Positions 34,901 through 45,061 of a stretch of DNA of 64,000 nucleotides are shown here, piece by piece; positions within the stretch are counted from its first letter, which is position 1, and each line of letters starts with the position of its first letter. Source of the stretch: Dioszegia crocea (taxonomy: Eukaryota; Basidiomycota; Tremellomycetes; Tremellales; Bulleribasidiaceae); NCBI GenBank assembly GCA_001600615.1, contig BCKK01000007.1, positions 340,431-404,430 of the forward strand, read 5' to 3'. A program made the position numbers and the translations under genes. The notes beneath the pieces are model-generated. The model ran no database searches. It worked only from the letters and a program-made list of their open reading frames with translations, and was not told where the DNA came from.

Positions 34901-35091
34901 AGGGAAGCGGCGATGTGAGCGGATGATGATTTCGACCCGACCTCAGATACAGCAGTGCTGCTGGTGGAGTAAGGGGTGGAGGATCCGTCTAGGGAGATGG
35001 AGTTGTTTTTGCCGATCGCGGCGACCTGGGAGTTTTTGGCTGTTTGGAATTCGCCCGATGTGAGCTCGGCGGCAAGGACTGTGGGTGCCAT
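31968..35091 (-). CDS. MET10: Sulfite reductase (NADPH) flavoprotein alpha subunit
   Basis: Two exons (32586-35091 and 31968-32542) give 1,026 residues, close to the usual length of fungal MET10. It transfers electrons from NADPH via FAD in assimilatory sulfate reduction, feeding cysteine and methionine synthesis in the cytosol. The N-terminal about 600 residues are the pyruvate-ferredoxin-oxidoreductase-like part (VWVYDDAVQVGFGSKAVGWG, YAQSMSGGVITLNSLAP). The FAD/NADPH reductase half is clear: YDRNVFHLELDSTGTGLKYE, IGEAIGIHGWND, PRHYSIASS, SPRYGQCTRYL, IIMAGLGTGAAPFRAFMQHR, PLLYYFGSRYRSQEYLYGEE, AYFYLCGPTWPVPDVYEAL and a final RYVLEVY. The start at MAPTVLAAEL is the more likely one; an upstream in-frame ATG at 35241 would add an unrelated 50 residues. 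Confidence 0.96.
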
Positions 35092-35599
35092 GGTGGCTTG
35101 TGTGTGGGGTGGGATAGAGAGGAGGATGGAGGATGATATCGATGCTGAGTGATGCTGAAAAAAGTGGTCGCGTATGGCGTGATTCTGGTTCGGAAAAGAC
35201 GGTAAAGGCCGGCCCGGAATGATCCGACTTACGGCATCCACGCCCGTCCAATCCTGTATTACCTGTACTGCTGTCCAATCCCTTCATCACCTCCTATTAG
35301 GCCGGCGAGGTTTGGACGGATTGGCACGAGCTTACTTCCCGTCGGGCCCAGCCAGGATCAGGCCGGCATGATATCTGCGTCGCCCCGCTGTATAGCGTGG
35401 TATCAGCTCTTCGAAATAGAGGCAGAAATGCAGTTTCAGAGTGTACCGACGCCGCATCGGCTTCATCATTCTGGCCTGCATTATTGTAACGAGTCCGTTG
35501 ACAGCTCTTGCGCAGCTGAAGTGTCTCGTTGATAAGGTGGCAAGGATTGACGCATACGTTCTTGAGCTCATAATCTATCAAGTAGTGCATGTGGGCAAC
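35092..35599. promoter_or_regulatory. MET10 promoter / MDH1 3' region
   Basis: 508 bp between tandem minus-strand genes. A 97-codon minus-strand frame (35297-35590) is not convincing and overlaps the likely MDH1 3' UTR. Confidence 0.45.
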
Positions 35600-36961
35600 T
35601 AAGCATTGACAAACTGCTCTCCCTTCTCGATGTTCTTCTTCAACCTATACATCAGCTCAATCCTTGCGACCCACAGAACAGACTCACTCAGGCAGGCAAG
35701 CCTTCATCAGCTCCTCCTCTTCGGCCGAGAGCGATCCGACGGGGTGGATCTTCTTGACACCGTCGGGACCAAGCTCGACGTTGGAGGCAAAGTACGACAC
35801 GCCCTGGTCCTTGTAAAGCGGGGACTGAACAAAGGTGGGCTCAATGACGCCGGACTCGCCGTTCATGGCTCGGATGAGCGAGTTGGTGAATCGTGCGCCG
35901 GCTAGAGTGTCAGCGAGGCCGTGTGTGGGAGAGATGGGACCTACCGAAACCCATAGAAAGGGTAGCAGAGCCGGTACCGGCCTTAGCCTGAACAACCTCG
36001 TCACCACCGAACTGGATCCGCTTGACGAGGTCCTTGTAGGCCTGGCCCGAGACATCCTTGCCCTGGCTGGTCTGGCTGAGGAGGGGAATGATCGTGACGC
36101 CAGAGTGACCACCGACAACGGTGACCTTGACATCTTTGGGGTCGGCGGATTTGATCTCGCCGAGGAATCGGGAAGCACGAACGACATCCAGAGTGGTGAC
36201 ACCGAAGATTCTACATTTTAGCCTGGAATCACAAGAAAACCTACCGCTTCTCGTCAAAGACACCCTTCTGCTTGTAGACTTCAGCAAAGATGGGGACGGT
36301 CGAGTTGACGGGGTTGGCAATGATGAGAATGTGAGCCTTGGGGCAGTGCTCAGCGCAGGCCTCAGCGAGCGTCTTGACGATCGACGCGTTGGTGTTCTGA
36401 ATGTCAGCTGGGTGTTTGACATGACCAGTATTCCCAGGAACTGACGAAGAGATCATCACGGCTGCATATGTCAGCAAACCGCTCGTACATTCCAAGTCAG
36501 GCTTCACTCACGTCATCCCGGGCTTTCGGGGGACACCAGCGGGAATCACGACAATCTCAGCACCCTTCAACGCCGCTCCAATGCTGCCAGTCAGCCATGC
36601 CCTTTCGCCGCTTACTCACTCGTCCTTCTCGAACCCCTTGACTTCAGAGTGGGTGTTGACGTGGGAGATATCGGCCGCAACTCCGGGAGCGCCTCGGACA
36701 TCGTACAGAGACAACGAAGAGATAAGGGGGTCGGTCTTGAGCAGCAAAGACATGGGCTGACCAATACCACCTGGCGTATTAGCTTGGGCTCTGATTCATC
36801 TTGAGATTCCCAACATCGGCATACTTCCGATGGGGATATCCCAGATCGAACCAAAACATACCGGCAGCTCCGAGGACGGCGACTTTGCGCTCTGCCCGAG
36901 CGGAAGTAGCGAAACCTCGAGCGAGGACGCGGGAGGAGCGAATGACGGACTGTGAGAACAT
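35600..36961 (-). CDS. MDH1: Mitochondrial malate dehydrogenase
   Basis: MDH converts malate and NAD+ to oxaloacetate in the matrix. About eight exons join in frame. A presequence ([20 protein letters not shown]) leads into the Rossmann NAD site [19 protein letters not shown] (the GxxGxxG is split by intron 1). Next are [35 protein letters not shown] with RDDLF (substrate-binding loop), [37 protein letters not shown], and [17 protein letters not shown] with the catalytic His in GGHSG. The C-terminus [39 protein letters not shown] and ELMKACLPE plus [13 protein letters not shown] is typical. The exon coding RDDLF is only about 16 nt. Presequence plus sequence type point to the mitochondrial rather than the peroxisomal isozyme. 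Confidence 0.97.
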
Positions 36962-37167
36962 CTTTTGAGTAGTAGATGGGGGGATAAAAGGTGAAGGATA
37001 GATGTCTGGTGGACGGCTAAAGTTCGGCCGGACCCGGGATTCCTCAAAGTTCCTTTCGCCGCGAGTGGCTGGTTGGGTGTGGCACTTGTTCTCTGTGCCT
37101 ATGTAGAGGAGGGAGACAGGTGCGATGCTCTAAACAACCATGTACAATCTATATTCTATGGCCAAAA

Positions 37168-37767
37168 CTAAGCTACGACCTTCTTGTACATATGTATACT
37201 CTCCCAATGATCCGTATCCCTCTGTATAAGTGTCCAGCCCATCTTCGCCCATAGCTCTTCCGCGCCCGTCAAGAATGGCTGAGTGTGTAGATACAGCACT
37301 TTGACTTCATCCTTCACCGCTTCAACCTCCATGGCATGGATAAGACGTTGAGCTAGCCTCTGACCCCGACATTCGGGGGAGATGAAAAGCCGAACGACCT
37401 CCACAGTCTTTTCGCCTGGCCAGACGAGTTCGGGAGTGAGGACGCCAGCGGCGTTGAGGTGTCGATGGATATAGGGTCTGTAGGCTAGGATACCGACTAT
37501 GGAGCCTTGGTCGGCGGAATTTGGGGAAGAGGGAGAGTTGGAAGTGGGTAAAGAGGAATCCCTCGCGATGAGGAAACAACCCTCGGCGGATGGTCCGGCC
37601 GGAGTGGTACAGTAGACCTCTTCAAAGTTGCGTAGATCGGCAGGGATGGCAGCAGGGTCGAGCGCCCGAGGAGCAAAGAGGAGGTTGTACGCTGCTAGAG
37701 CGTAGTTGTAGACATCGGGCGAAAGGGAGGTAGCGCGGGTGATGGAGATAGTGGATGAGGCGGACAT
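37168..37767 (-). CDS. GNAT-family N-acetyltransferase
   Basis: A single exon of 199 residues. The acetyl-CoA binding motif A is VVRLFISPECRGQRLAQRLI followed by HAMEVEAVK, with the R-G-x-x-[LIVM]A pattern. Motif B is VLYLHTQPFLTGAEELWAKM followed by GWTLI, and the end is HWESIHMYKKVV. The upstream part has VGILAYRPYIHRHLNA, one of the central strands. The substrate is unknown; small-molecule acetylation is as likely as protein acetylation. The start at MSASSTISITRA was chosen; the frame stays open for 64 more codons upstream to an ATG at 37959, which would add a non-conserved extension. Confidence 0.82.
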   Translation of the reverse strand: MSASSTISITRATSLSPDVYNYALAAYNLLFAPRALDPAAIPADLRNFEEVYCTTPAGPSAEGCFLIARDSSLPTSNSPSSPNSADQGSIVGILAYRPYIHRHLNAAGVLTPELVWPGEKTVEVVRLFISPECRGQRLAQRLIHAMEVEAVKDEVKVLYLHTQPFLTGAEELWAKMGWTLIQRDTDHWESIHMYKKVVA

Positions 37768-38143
37768 GTTTGGGGACGTTTGATTACAGGTGGGATGGAT
37801 GCGGTCTGCGGTGCTATGTGTAATAGCAAGATCAGCAAGGTCAGTCTTGTACTCTAGAATCGACCTGTGCATATGATTGAAGCCATACATCGCAGTGGCC
37901 ATATCCAGATATAGATAGATAAGGGATTCTCGGCCGAATTTACGCGCCGCTTCACGCAAGAGAGGACCTGTGCAGTTGCGCCTATCTCTCGTGGTATATA
38001 TCGAAAGCTCATCACAGTCTGGTAGCTACTTCTCTCATACGCTCCCTGATCAAGAGACCTAGATGACCGATGCGCGATCAATCAATACGGAACGCTGCAT
38101 GTTCATACAAATCTTCCCCATCGACACTAAACCTACATCCTAC
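37768..38143. promoter_or_regulatory. GNAT promoter / SDH2 3' region
   Basis: 376 bp between tandem minus-strand genes. It includes the in-frame upstream extension of the GNAT frame (to 37959); nothing else was seen. Confidence 0.4.
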
Positions 38144-39551
38144 TCTACTCAGTAGCAAGCTCGTACTTCATCTTCTGGATAGCAAGTGCGGGGTTCAGAC
38201 CCTTAGGGCAAGTCTTGGAGCACTGACATATCAGCACGGAAACTTTCGGCGGAGAGGTATCCGATCCTCAGTTCAATCGAAGACTTACGTTGAAAATGGT
38301 GTGGCATCGGTAGAGAGACATGGTGTTTTGCATCTTTTCCTTTCTTTGCGCACCGTAAGAATCCTAAAATATCAGCAATTTCATAAAGGGTGGATCGCAG
38401 GACTTACTCGTGAATCCGCCATCCATCTGTAGGCCTGCATGAGGACTGCAGGACCGAGGTAGGTGTCCTGGTTCCACCAGTACTGCGGGGTCAGCGACTG
38501 ACTAAAGAATCGATTCGGCAGAAGAGGTCAAGAGGATAGATGCAAAAGTGGTAGACACGTACCGATGGGCAAGAAGTCGAACAGCATGCACACAGAATAC
38601 ACTCGTACATCCCATCCAGCTTCTTCCGGTCTTCCTGAGTCTGCAAGAACTCGCCCTGGGCAGGAGGGTTGTCATTCTTCAAGAATGGCTCGATTGACTT
38701 GTACTGCTTGTAGAAGTTGGTCATGTCGGGTACAAGGTCCTTGACAATGTACACTGGTGAGTTAGCGGGGTTCGCAAGTGTCAAGCGGCAAGACCACGTC
38801 ACGATGATCCGAGTCATGGTCAAGAGCTGTGGATAAAGTTGGAAAGCAAGACTTACTGTGTGGCAAAGGGTAAATCTTGCTGGCGGTGCTAGTCGATTTA
38901 GGGATTCGGCATAGACACGCCAAAGTGTTGACACCGTCAATGTTCATAGCGCATGATCCGCAAATACCCTCTCTGCACGATCGGCGGAAAGTCAATGTTG
39001 GGTCGATCTCGTTTTTGATTTTGATCTAACTAGTTAGCAAATGTATCAAACAGTGATGCGATTCCCCATTCAGATCTAAGGCGACACCTAACGCCCGCCG
39101 ATCTGGTCGTCCGGTCATCGCGGACACAGCGCCACACGAGCAACAGCCGCACGCGCCCTCCAATATATCCAACCCCTCTTCGCCGGATCGTCCAGATGGC
39201 ATAAAACTTACCAAAGCATCCAACATCATCGGTCCACACGATGCAAGGTCAACATGGTAACTCTGCAATTTAGGCTTCTCAGCGGGCTGATCGGGGTTCT
39301 ATGACATCAGCAAATGCACCTATATTTCCCGTCGCTTGACTGACCCATCGATAGATTTTGAACTCCTTCATCTGCGAGGCCTTGCCTGCCGATGGTGCAG
39401 GTGCATCCTCTGTAGGCTGAGCAAATCGGGCAGCGGATGAGGACGAAAATGCGCGAGCGGCAAGGGCGATGGCGGGGCGGGGAAGGGTGGATGTTGATGC
39501 GGTGCCTAGGGCAGCGACTGATCGTAGGGCTGATGCTGATGGTCTGAACAT
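38144..39551 (-). CDS. SDH2: Succinate dehydrogenase iron-sulfur subunit
   Basis: SDH2 carries the three Fe-S clusters of respiratory complex II, passing electrons from FAD to ubiquinone at the inner mitochondrial membrane. About six exons are visible. A presequence ([20 protein letters not shown]) precedes [20 protein letters not shown] and [20 protein letters not shown]. The [2Fe-2S] site is [19 protein letters not shown] plus NTLACLCRI. The [4Fe-4S]/[3Fe-4S] sites are [37 protein letters not shown] and [16 protein letters not shown]. Mid-protein [20 protein letters not shown] is standard. One intron (about 182 nt, ending acattgctaactag-like sequence on the coding strand) lies between MMLDAL and IKIKNEID. 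Confidence 0.97.
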
Positions 39552-39832
39552 TGTTGTATGGATGTATAGAATGAACGTATAGATGGAGATAGTTTGGTCG
39601 ATCCTTGTGCTCGATCTGAATTCGAGACTTGCCTTAACGGGTGGAATCGGAGTGGAGCTTCGGAGATTCCCGCTCGACCAATCATAGCCTTCCTTTTGCT
39701 AAACCGGGAAATGACTTCAATAGTCTAACCGGTCTACAAACTGTCAAGCATTACTCTACGGCCGGTGGCGATACATGCACTGGCAAATACGACGCATCGA
39801 CAGAGTGATGTCAACAAATATAAAGGGTAGAT

Positions 39833-42299
39833 CTATGAAGCCATGACGACATCCTTCTCCAGCTCGGGCGTCTAAGGATCAGCTCCGATCTTGCTGACCG
39901 AAAATGCTTAACTCACCTTGGGCGCATCAGGATCCTCCTCTTTGGCCTCAGTGTCAACTTCCATACCCCCATTTGCCTCTCCATTTTCCTTAGCCCCCGT
40001 CCCATTCTCCTTGGGCGCAGAGTCCTCCACCATCTCTTTCGTCACCACTCCATCATCCTCCGTCTCCGTTGTGGCGCGCGCGGTAGATCGGACGGTTGTA
40101 TCCAAGCCATTCTTCAAGGATGCAACAAGTCGATGCAGATCGCGCTTTTCGTTCACGGAGATGAAGTGGCGGAGATTCGTATGTGATGCTAGACGCAGAC
40201 CGCGCCATGTATTCTTTATCCGAAGCTGTATGTCAGCTAGGTCAAGTTGGTAAAAACAATGGACGTACCTCATCAAACGCCGCTTGATCCTCTGCCGACG
40301 GTTCTCTCCCCATGGCTTTATCATCCTCCATACCCTCCTCCATCGACTTCAACTCCTCATCGAGTCCTTCAACAGTCGTCGATCTGCCCATCAGCATCTA
40401 CTACTAACCGCCCGGATAAGACTCACCGCTTCCACCCCTTGAGCTGATCAATATTCTCAAACCCATTCCGCCACAACGCAGTCAACGGTCTTGACCCGAG
40501 CTTATGTGGAAATCGCACGGGCGGCCGACAATGCTTCTTCCACCCCTCTGCAGCTTGAGTCGCCGAATCATCGTCCAGCGGCAAAACATCAAAGACCGAC
40601 TCGGGACAACCGTCATTTTTCCATTGAGCCTGGGGATTAGCAACAGTCACATCGCATCGCCAACTCACATAATGCGTCTCCTTCTTGATAACACTCATGA
40701 CGGTATTCTGAAACGTCCGCCCGTCCCTCCCCATCTTTCGCAATTCATCCTGGATAATCCCAATCTTTTTCCGTACCCACTCTTGATCTTCCGTCCCAAC
40801 CACAAAAGTCTTGGGAACGCCACCTGTAAATGCCTGCTTCGCCGCTGATCCAGGCGTAAGATTCAACAGAAATTGAAAGAGGATGAAATACTGTACGAGC
40901 ATTTGACGCCGGAAAGACGGGTCGGCCAACTCGTGCGATAATAGACGTCGTCCAGTGAGGTATCGGGGGTGGAAGAAGGGGGTTTCTTTGGTGGGACCAG
41001 TGGTTTCCGGTAGGTCTCTTTTGCGCTTTCGGGATGTTGGGGATTGGGATATGGGCGCTGAGCCACTGCTCGAAGATTCGACGCCTGCTGTCGCCTTCTC
41101 CTTCTGCGTCTCTTCGAATAGCTTTGGGAGGACGAAATCGGTTTTGGCTTTGAATTGCTCGAAGGGTGTGGTAGGGGGTGTACCTGTCGGTGGACCGTCG
41201 AGCGAAGGGGGGTTGGAGAAGTAGTGCTGGAGTGACCATAGGGTAGAGTAGAAGTCAGGCTCGGCTGTAATGTCAGAAAAAGTCAAATGGGAAAGGCAGT
41301 AGACTTACCCTCTTTCTTAAGTTCAGCCTTCTTGTCCTCCTTATCTCCCTCTTTCCCATCACTCATCTCCACGTCTCCCGTCTCCGTCTCCGCCTTGGCC
41401 TCCACCTCCACATCATCCTCCTCCCACGTCGTCCGAATATCACTATAATCCCCCCTCATATTAACCGCACTCTTATCCGCCACACTAATCACGCTTCCTG
41501 CAAATTGATGTATTCGGCCTCTGAACACCAGATCTTCCGGCGTACGCGGTAAGAATCTCAAGAATGAATTGAGTATGCGCAAGAGTGGCAGTGCCTTGCC
41601 TCTGGACGCTGGCATATCCTACCCTATCAGCTTGACCAGACACTTTACGAAACATAGGAAGTACCTTTGTAAATCGTTTAGATCTCGTTTCGATGTATCC
41701 CCATAGATCTCTCCAGATCTCCACAGATAGCAATTCCACCAATTCTTCCAGTAGAGGAATGAACAACGCCCCAGGTTCCAGTGTGACTGCTTCTACGAAA
41801 TCAGCATAGCCATAGGGGCAAAAGATTGGGCATACCTGGTGCGCTGGCGTAGACCACTTCGGACAGCGTGAGAATGACATCTAATCTCAGGCTGAAGGCA
41901 GCTAGGAACGCCTCTCGTTCAGACGCATCATCCTCTCCAGGCTCGGGCAGCTGGCCATTAGCGCATACCGAGGGCCTCAGATTGATCACTCACAGTGCCA
42001 TCCATTAAAGGCGAAACGACCACTTCTCTGCCTACCAGCTCAAGCACCGCCCGGATCATCTCGAGCCTTTTCTCATTGACCGAAGCCGCCTTGGAAGATT
42101 CGCCTTGGCCATTGGCCGAAGTCGCAGCTGTTACCGAAGAAGAAGCTGCATTAGGCTGCAAGGGATTGCAGAATTGCCATATCGATTCGACATTTGACGA
42201 CAAATCTTTCGCTGAGCCCTGATCCGATTTTGAAGTGCTTGATGAGGCAATCAAGCTGTTGAGCTGAGATAACAGCTCGGTGTGGAGCGTGCTGCTCAT
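39833..42299 (-). CDS. HPR1: THO complex subunit 1 (THOC1/HPR1 family)
   Basis: THO couples transcription elongation to mRNP assembly and export. Ten or so exons read on. Recognisable THOC1 stretches are EPGALFIPLLEELVELLSVE, ASRGKALPLLRILNSFLRFL followed by PRTPEDLVFRGRIHQFAGSV (family hallmark RLSRxxNTxFCGRIxxFLA), DFYSTLWSLQHYFSNPPSL, FHPRYLTGRRLLSHELADPS with FRRQMLVQYFILFQFLLN, DVLPLDDDSATQAAEGWKKH and WRNGFENIDQLKGWKR. The C-terminus is acidic and disordered (VDTEAKEEDPDAP). It shares a 145 bp divergent promoter with SNRNP27. The start MSSTLHTELLSQLNSL was chosen over two upstream in-frame ATGs because it lies in the divergent promoter spacing expected. Confidence 0.88.
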
Positions 42300-42444
42300 G
42301 ATGTTACAGAGTACAGGGATGTATAGGTCGAATGTGAGATGGTATGGCTTGACAGATGTCATTTTGGCTTGGGAAATTACTTCCGTTGGACGAACCTCAT
42401 GCATTGTGCGAATGTTATAGAGGGCCTTTATACATCTTTGCACT
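42300..42444. promoter_or_regulatory. Compact bidirectional promoter, THO1 / SNRNP27
   Basis: Only 145 bp separate the two divergent start codons, so both 5' leaders and the core promoter must fit here. No TATA-like element is obvious. Confidence 0.6.
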
Positions 42445-43717
42445 ATGTCAGGACGAGCCGCTTCTGGATATCAAGGGTCGGATAGCGGGTACAGAGATCG
42501 GCCATCGAGGGATAGAGAGGACAGGTATGAGAGGAGAGATAGGGACGAGCGGTATGATCGAGACAGTGGGAAGGATAGGCGGTATGCCAGTGGAGGCGGC
42601 GGAGGAGGGGATAGGTATGGGGGAAGGGAGAGAAGTAGGAGTAGGAGTAGGAGTAGGAGTCCGAAGCGGAGTGCAGGTGGTGGACGGTATGATGATCGAG
42701 GTGAGCTCCAAATCCACGCCGACCATCGCCAGTATAGCAGCGTTGACATTACAGAGACGAGACACAGAGACCATGGGGAGCGAGATCAATATCGAGGCGA
42801 TTCGCGTAGACGAGACGATACAGAAACAAGATCATCTCGACGAGACCTAGACTCTCCTCAGCCTTCAGCTACAGGTTCAGCCAGCAGGGCTGGATCAAAT
42901 CGACCACCCGCAAATGAAGATACCAGGCCATCTCGTCGGGTTCCAGACTTAGATCCTGATTCTCCTCGAGGTGCCCGAGGCGGATCATCTACCCGCGACG
43001 CTCCTGTTGCTGTTCCCTTCTCGCGCGGACCGCCGGCTGGGCCATCAGGGCATCAGGGCCAGGGGTCGAGGTATGATGCTCCGCTGCCTAATGGGCCTCG
43101 GGGCGGGGGNGGGGGATTCCAGGGCGGAGGAGGATATCAGGGAGGAGGACGAGGAGGGTATGGAGGTGGAGGTGGTCGAGGAGGGTACGGCGGTCCGAAT
43201 GGCCCTGGTGGCGGAGGAGGGGGTTATGGATATCAAGGGAATGGAGGTGGGCCTAATGGGGATTATGACAGACCGTTGGATCGTCGTGCGATTGAAGAGG
43301 GCCGAAGAAAGAGAGAACAGGAACGTGCGGCTGCTCTAGAAGAGGCTAGACGACAGGCTGGTGAGTTCGCCGATTCACGATCATTTCTGCGGATGATACA
43401 TGCATAGGAGCTGACACTTTGTAGAAGAGGGAGATCTTCCTACTGAGCCTATACCAGAAGCCAAAACTGGAGAAGAAGAAGATGAGGAAGAGGGGATGGA
43501 TCCCGCTATGGCGGCCATGATGGGCTTTGGAGGATTTACAACTACAAAAGTGAGTATCTGTCGTTGATGACCAAGTGAGCTCTGAGCTGATGTACAGAAT
43601 AAACCTGTCGCGGATCAAGTTGTAGAGGGTAAAGCGCAGGTGTTTAAAGAACGGACGTGGAGGCAGTATATGAACCGACGGGGCGGTTTCAACAGGCCTT
43701 TGGAGAAGATGAAGTGA
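42445..43717 (+). CDS. SNRNP27: U4/U6.U5 tri-snRNP 27 kDa protein (SNRNP27 family)
   Basis: Four exons. The N-terminus is rich in Arg, Asp and Ser (RDREDRYERRDRDERYDRD, SRSRSRSRSPKRS), followed by a disordered Gly-rich region. The identifying C-terminus, spread over the last exons, is MDPAMAAMMGFGGFTTTK then WRQYMNRRGGFNRPLEKMK, the SNRNP27 domain that contacts the pre-B spliceosome near the U6 ACAGA helix. The family is usually about 150-160 residues; the Gly-rich expansion (about 43100-43260) makes this one longer. The sequence has one undetermined base (N, at 43110) inside that Gly-rich run, changing at most one residue. Introns have GTGAGC/GTGAGT donors. Confidence 0.9.
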
Positions 43718-44113
43718 GGAACAGAGATGGGATCTATGTATTTGTCTTCATGATATGATCTTCCTTCGCTACCCAATACTGATACTACTCCACCATCACT
43801 CCTTACTAACACTGCCATGCACCGACATCACCTCAATCATTGCCGCGTGCTGCGCCAAGCAGCACACTCAGTGCTGACTCAGCCAGGGTACCGCTCATAC
43901 CAAGACCACCCCTTACAAATCTCCGAACACCTTTCAAGTCCCAGTCCGCTCATCCTTTGACACCAGCTCCGCGTGTTATCCAGGTCGAACTTGAAACTGA
44001 GTCATACACCCTGGACCTTTGCGCTTTCATCAGCATCAACCCGCGAATACACTGGTCGACTACCTTGGCCAATACTAATCTCAAATACTGAACTTCATAC
44101 AACACCGACGGAC
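43718..44113. promoter_or_regulatory. Intergenic region upstream of membrane protein gene
   Basis: 396 bp. An upstream in-frame extension of the next gene (ATG at 43973) exists but lacks a signal peptide. No other content seen. Confidence 0.4.
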
Positions 44114-44605
44114 ATGTCTGCCAATCACATCGCGCTCCCCCTAGTGTTGAGCACGACCATGACGACCGTGACAACATCTCAAAGACATCCTGCCGCCACA
44201 TCAACCGCCGCTGTAGGTATAGGCACCGCGCCATGGCATAACTCGCTCAGCACTCGTAAGTCTGCGAACATCTTGATCCTGTGGACACGTCCATACATGA
44301 ACTATCGTACACTGAATTTTTCACCCCGGTACATTGCTAAACGTCTACGCTGCTGACACCATTCAGAAGCCCTAGTAGGCATAATTATGGCCGGGGTGGT
44401 CGTTGTAATCGTGCTCCTAGTGGCCATTGTATGGTTGGTGGTGGCTCGGATCAAAAGGCGACGTCGTAGAGCGTGGAGCAAGCAGGAGGTGTTGGAAGGG
44501 GAAGAGAGGGACGAGGGGGCGGACAAGCTCATCCAGTCGGGAAGTTCACAGACTGCCATTCTACATGGGCAGCCAGAAGTGGACGGGAGGGTCAGTCACA
44601 AATGA
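44114..44605 (+). CDS. Small single-pass membrane protein, unrecognised
   Basis: Two exons give about 125 residues. A Ser/Thr-rich ectodomain of about 47 residues (LVLSTTMTTVTTSQRHPAAT) has no obvious classical signal peptide. After an intron (GTAAGT ... gctgctgacaccattcag) comes a strong transmembrane helix (IIMAGVVVVIVLLVAIVWLV) with a stop-transfer basic cluster (RIKRRRRRAWSKQ) and an acidic/polar tail. The architecture (S/T-rich outside, TM, basic-then-acidic cytosolic tail) resembles small WSC/mucin-type sensors or fungal 'SKG6-like' single-pass proteins, but no domain is recognised. Orientation follows from the positive-inside rule. Confidence 0.6.
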
Positions 44606-45061
44606 TGTCGTGGTCAATGCTGGGCGGGTTGCGCGGCGGCTCAACATTGAATAATATTTTATCAGTGTGTCAGCGTATGGTTTCGGAACGCGTCGCAGCT
44701 GCCAAAACATCGACTAGTACCACATTATACCCATACATTACATATTAGGTGCAATCAAAATTTCGAAAGTCCTTCAAGGTACCACTTCCAGATATTCACA
44801 ACTTCCTGCTTCCTGTCATCCCTGCTTCCTGGCATCACTGCGGCCGTCCCCCCTCTCGACTCAGTTCCGGTCATCTTCATCACAGTCACGGCTGGGATGT
44901 CGCAAGCCTGGTCAAGTGTATCGTCATCCAGGCTGACCTCCTTGTTCCTGTAAATATTAGCTTATTTTCCTGACGAACGATAACGCTAAGGGGAATTCAA
45001 AAACTCACATCTGGTTCCAGATACAGCTATCCACCCCGCCATCCGTCACTCACACTCTGCA
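44606..45061. other. 3' region of two convergent genes with unexplained open exon
   Basis: 456 bp. On the minus strand an intron-like sequence (GTGAGT ... gctaatatttacag) precedes an in-frame stretch (DDDTLDQACDIPAVTVMKMT ... WYLEGLSKF) with no start codon. It may be a 3' UTR exon of the transcription factor gene or a missed last exon. Confidence 0.35.

Noticed and set aside
33907..34926. 339-codon plus-strand frame inside MET10
   Set aside because: Antisense of a strongly conserved coding region.
35297..35590. 97-codon minus-strand frame between MET10 and MDH1
   Set aside because: Lies in the probable MDH1 3' UTR and has no recognisable features.
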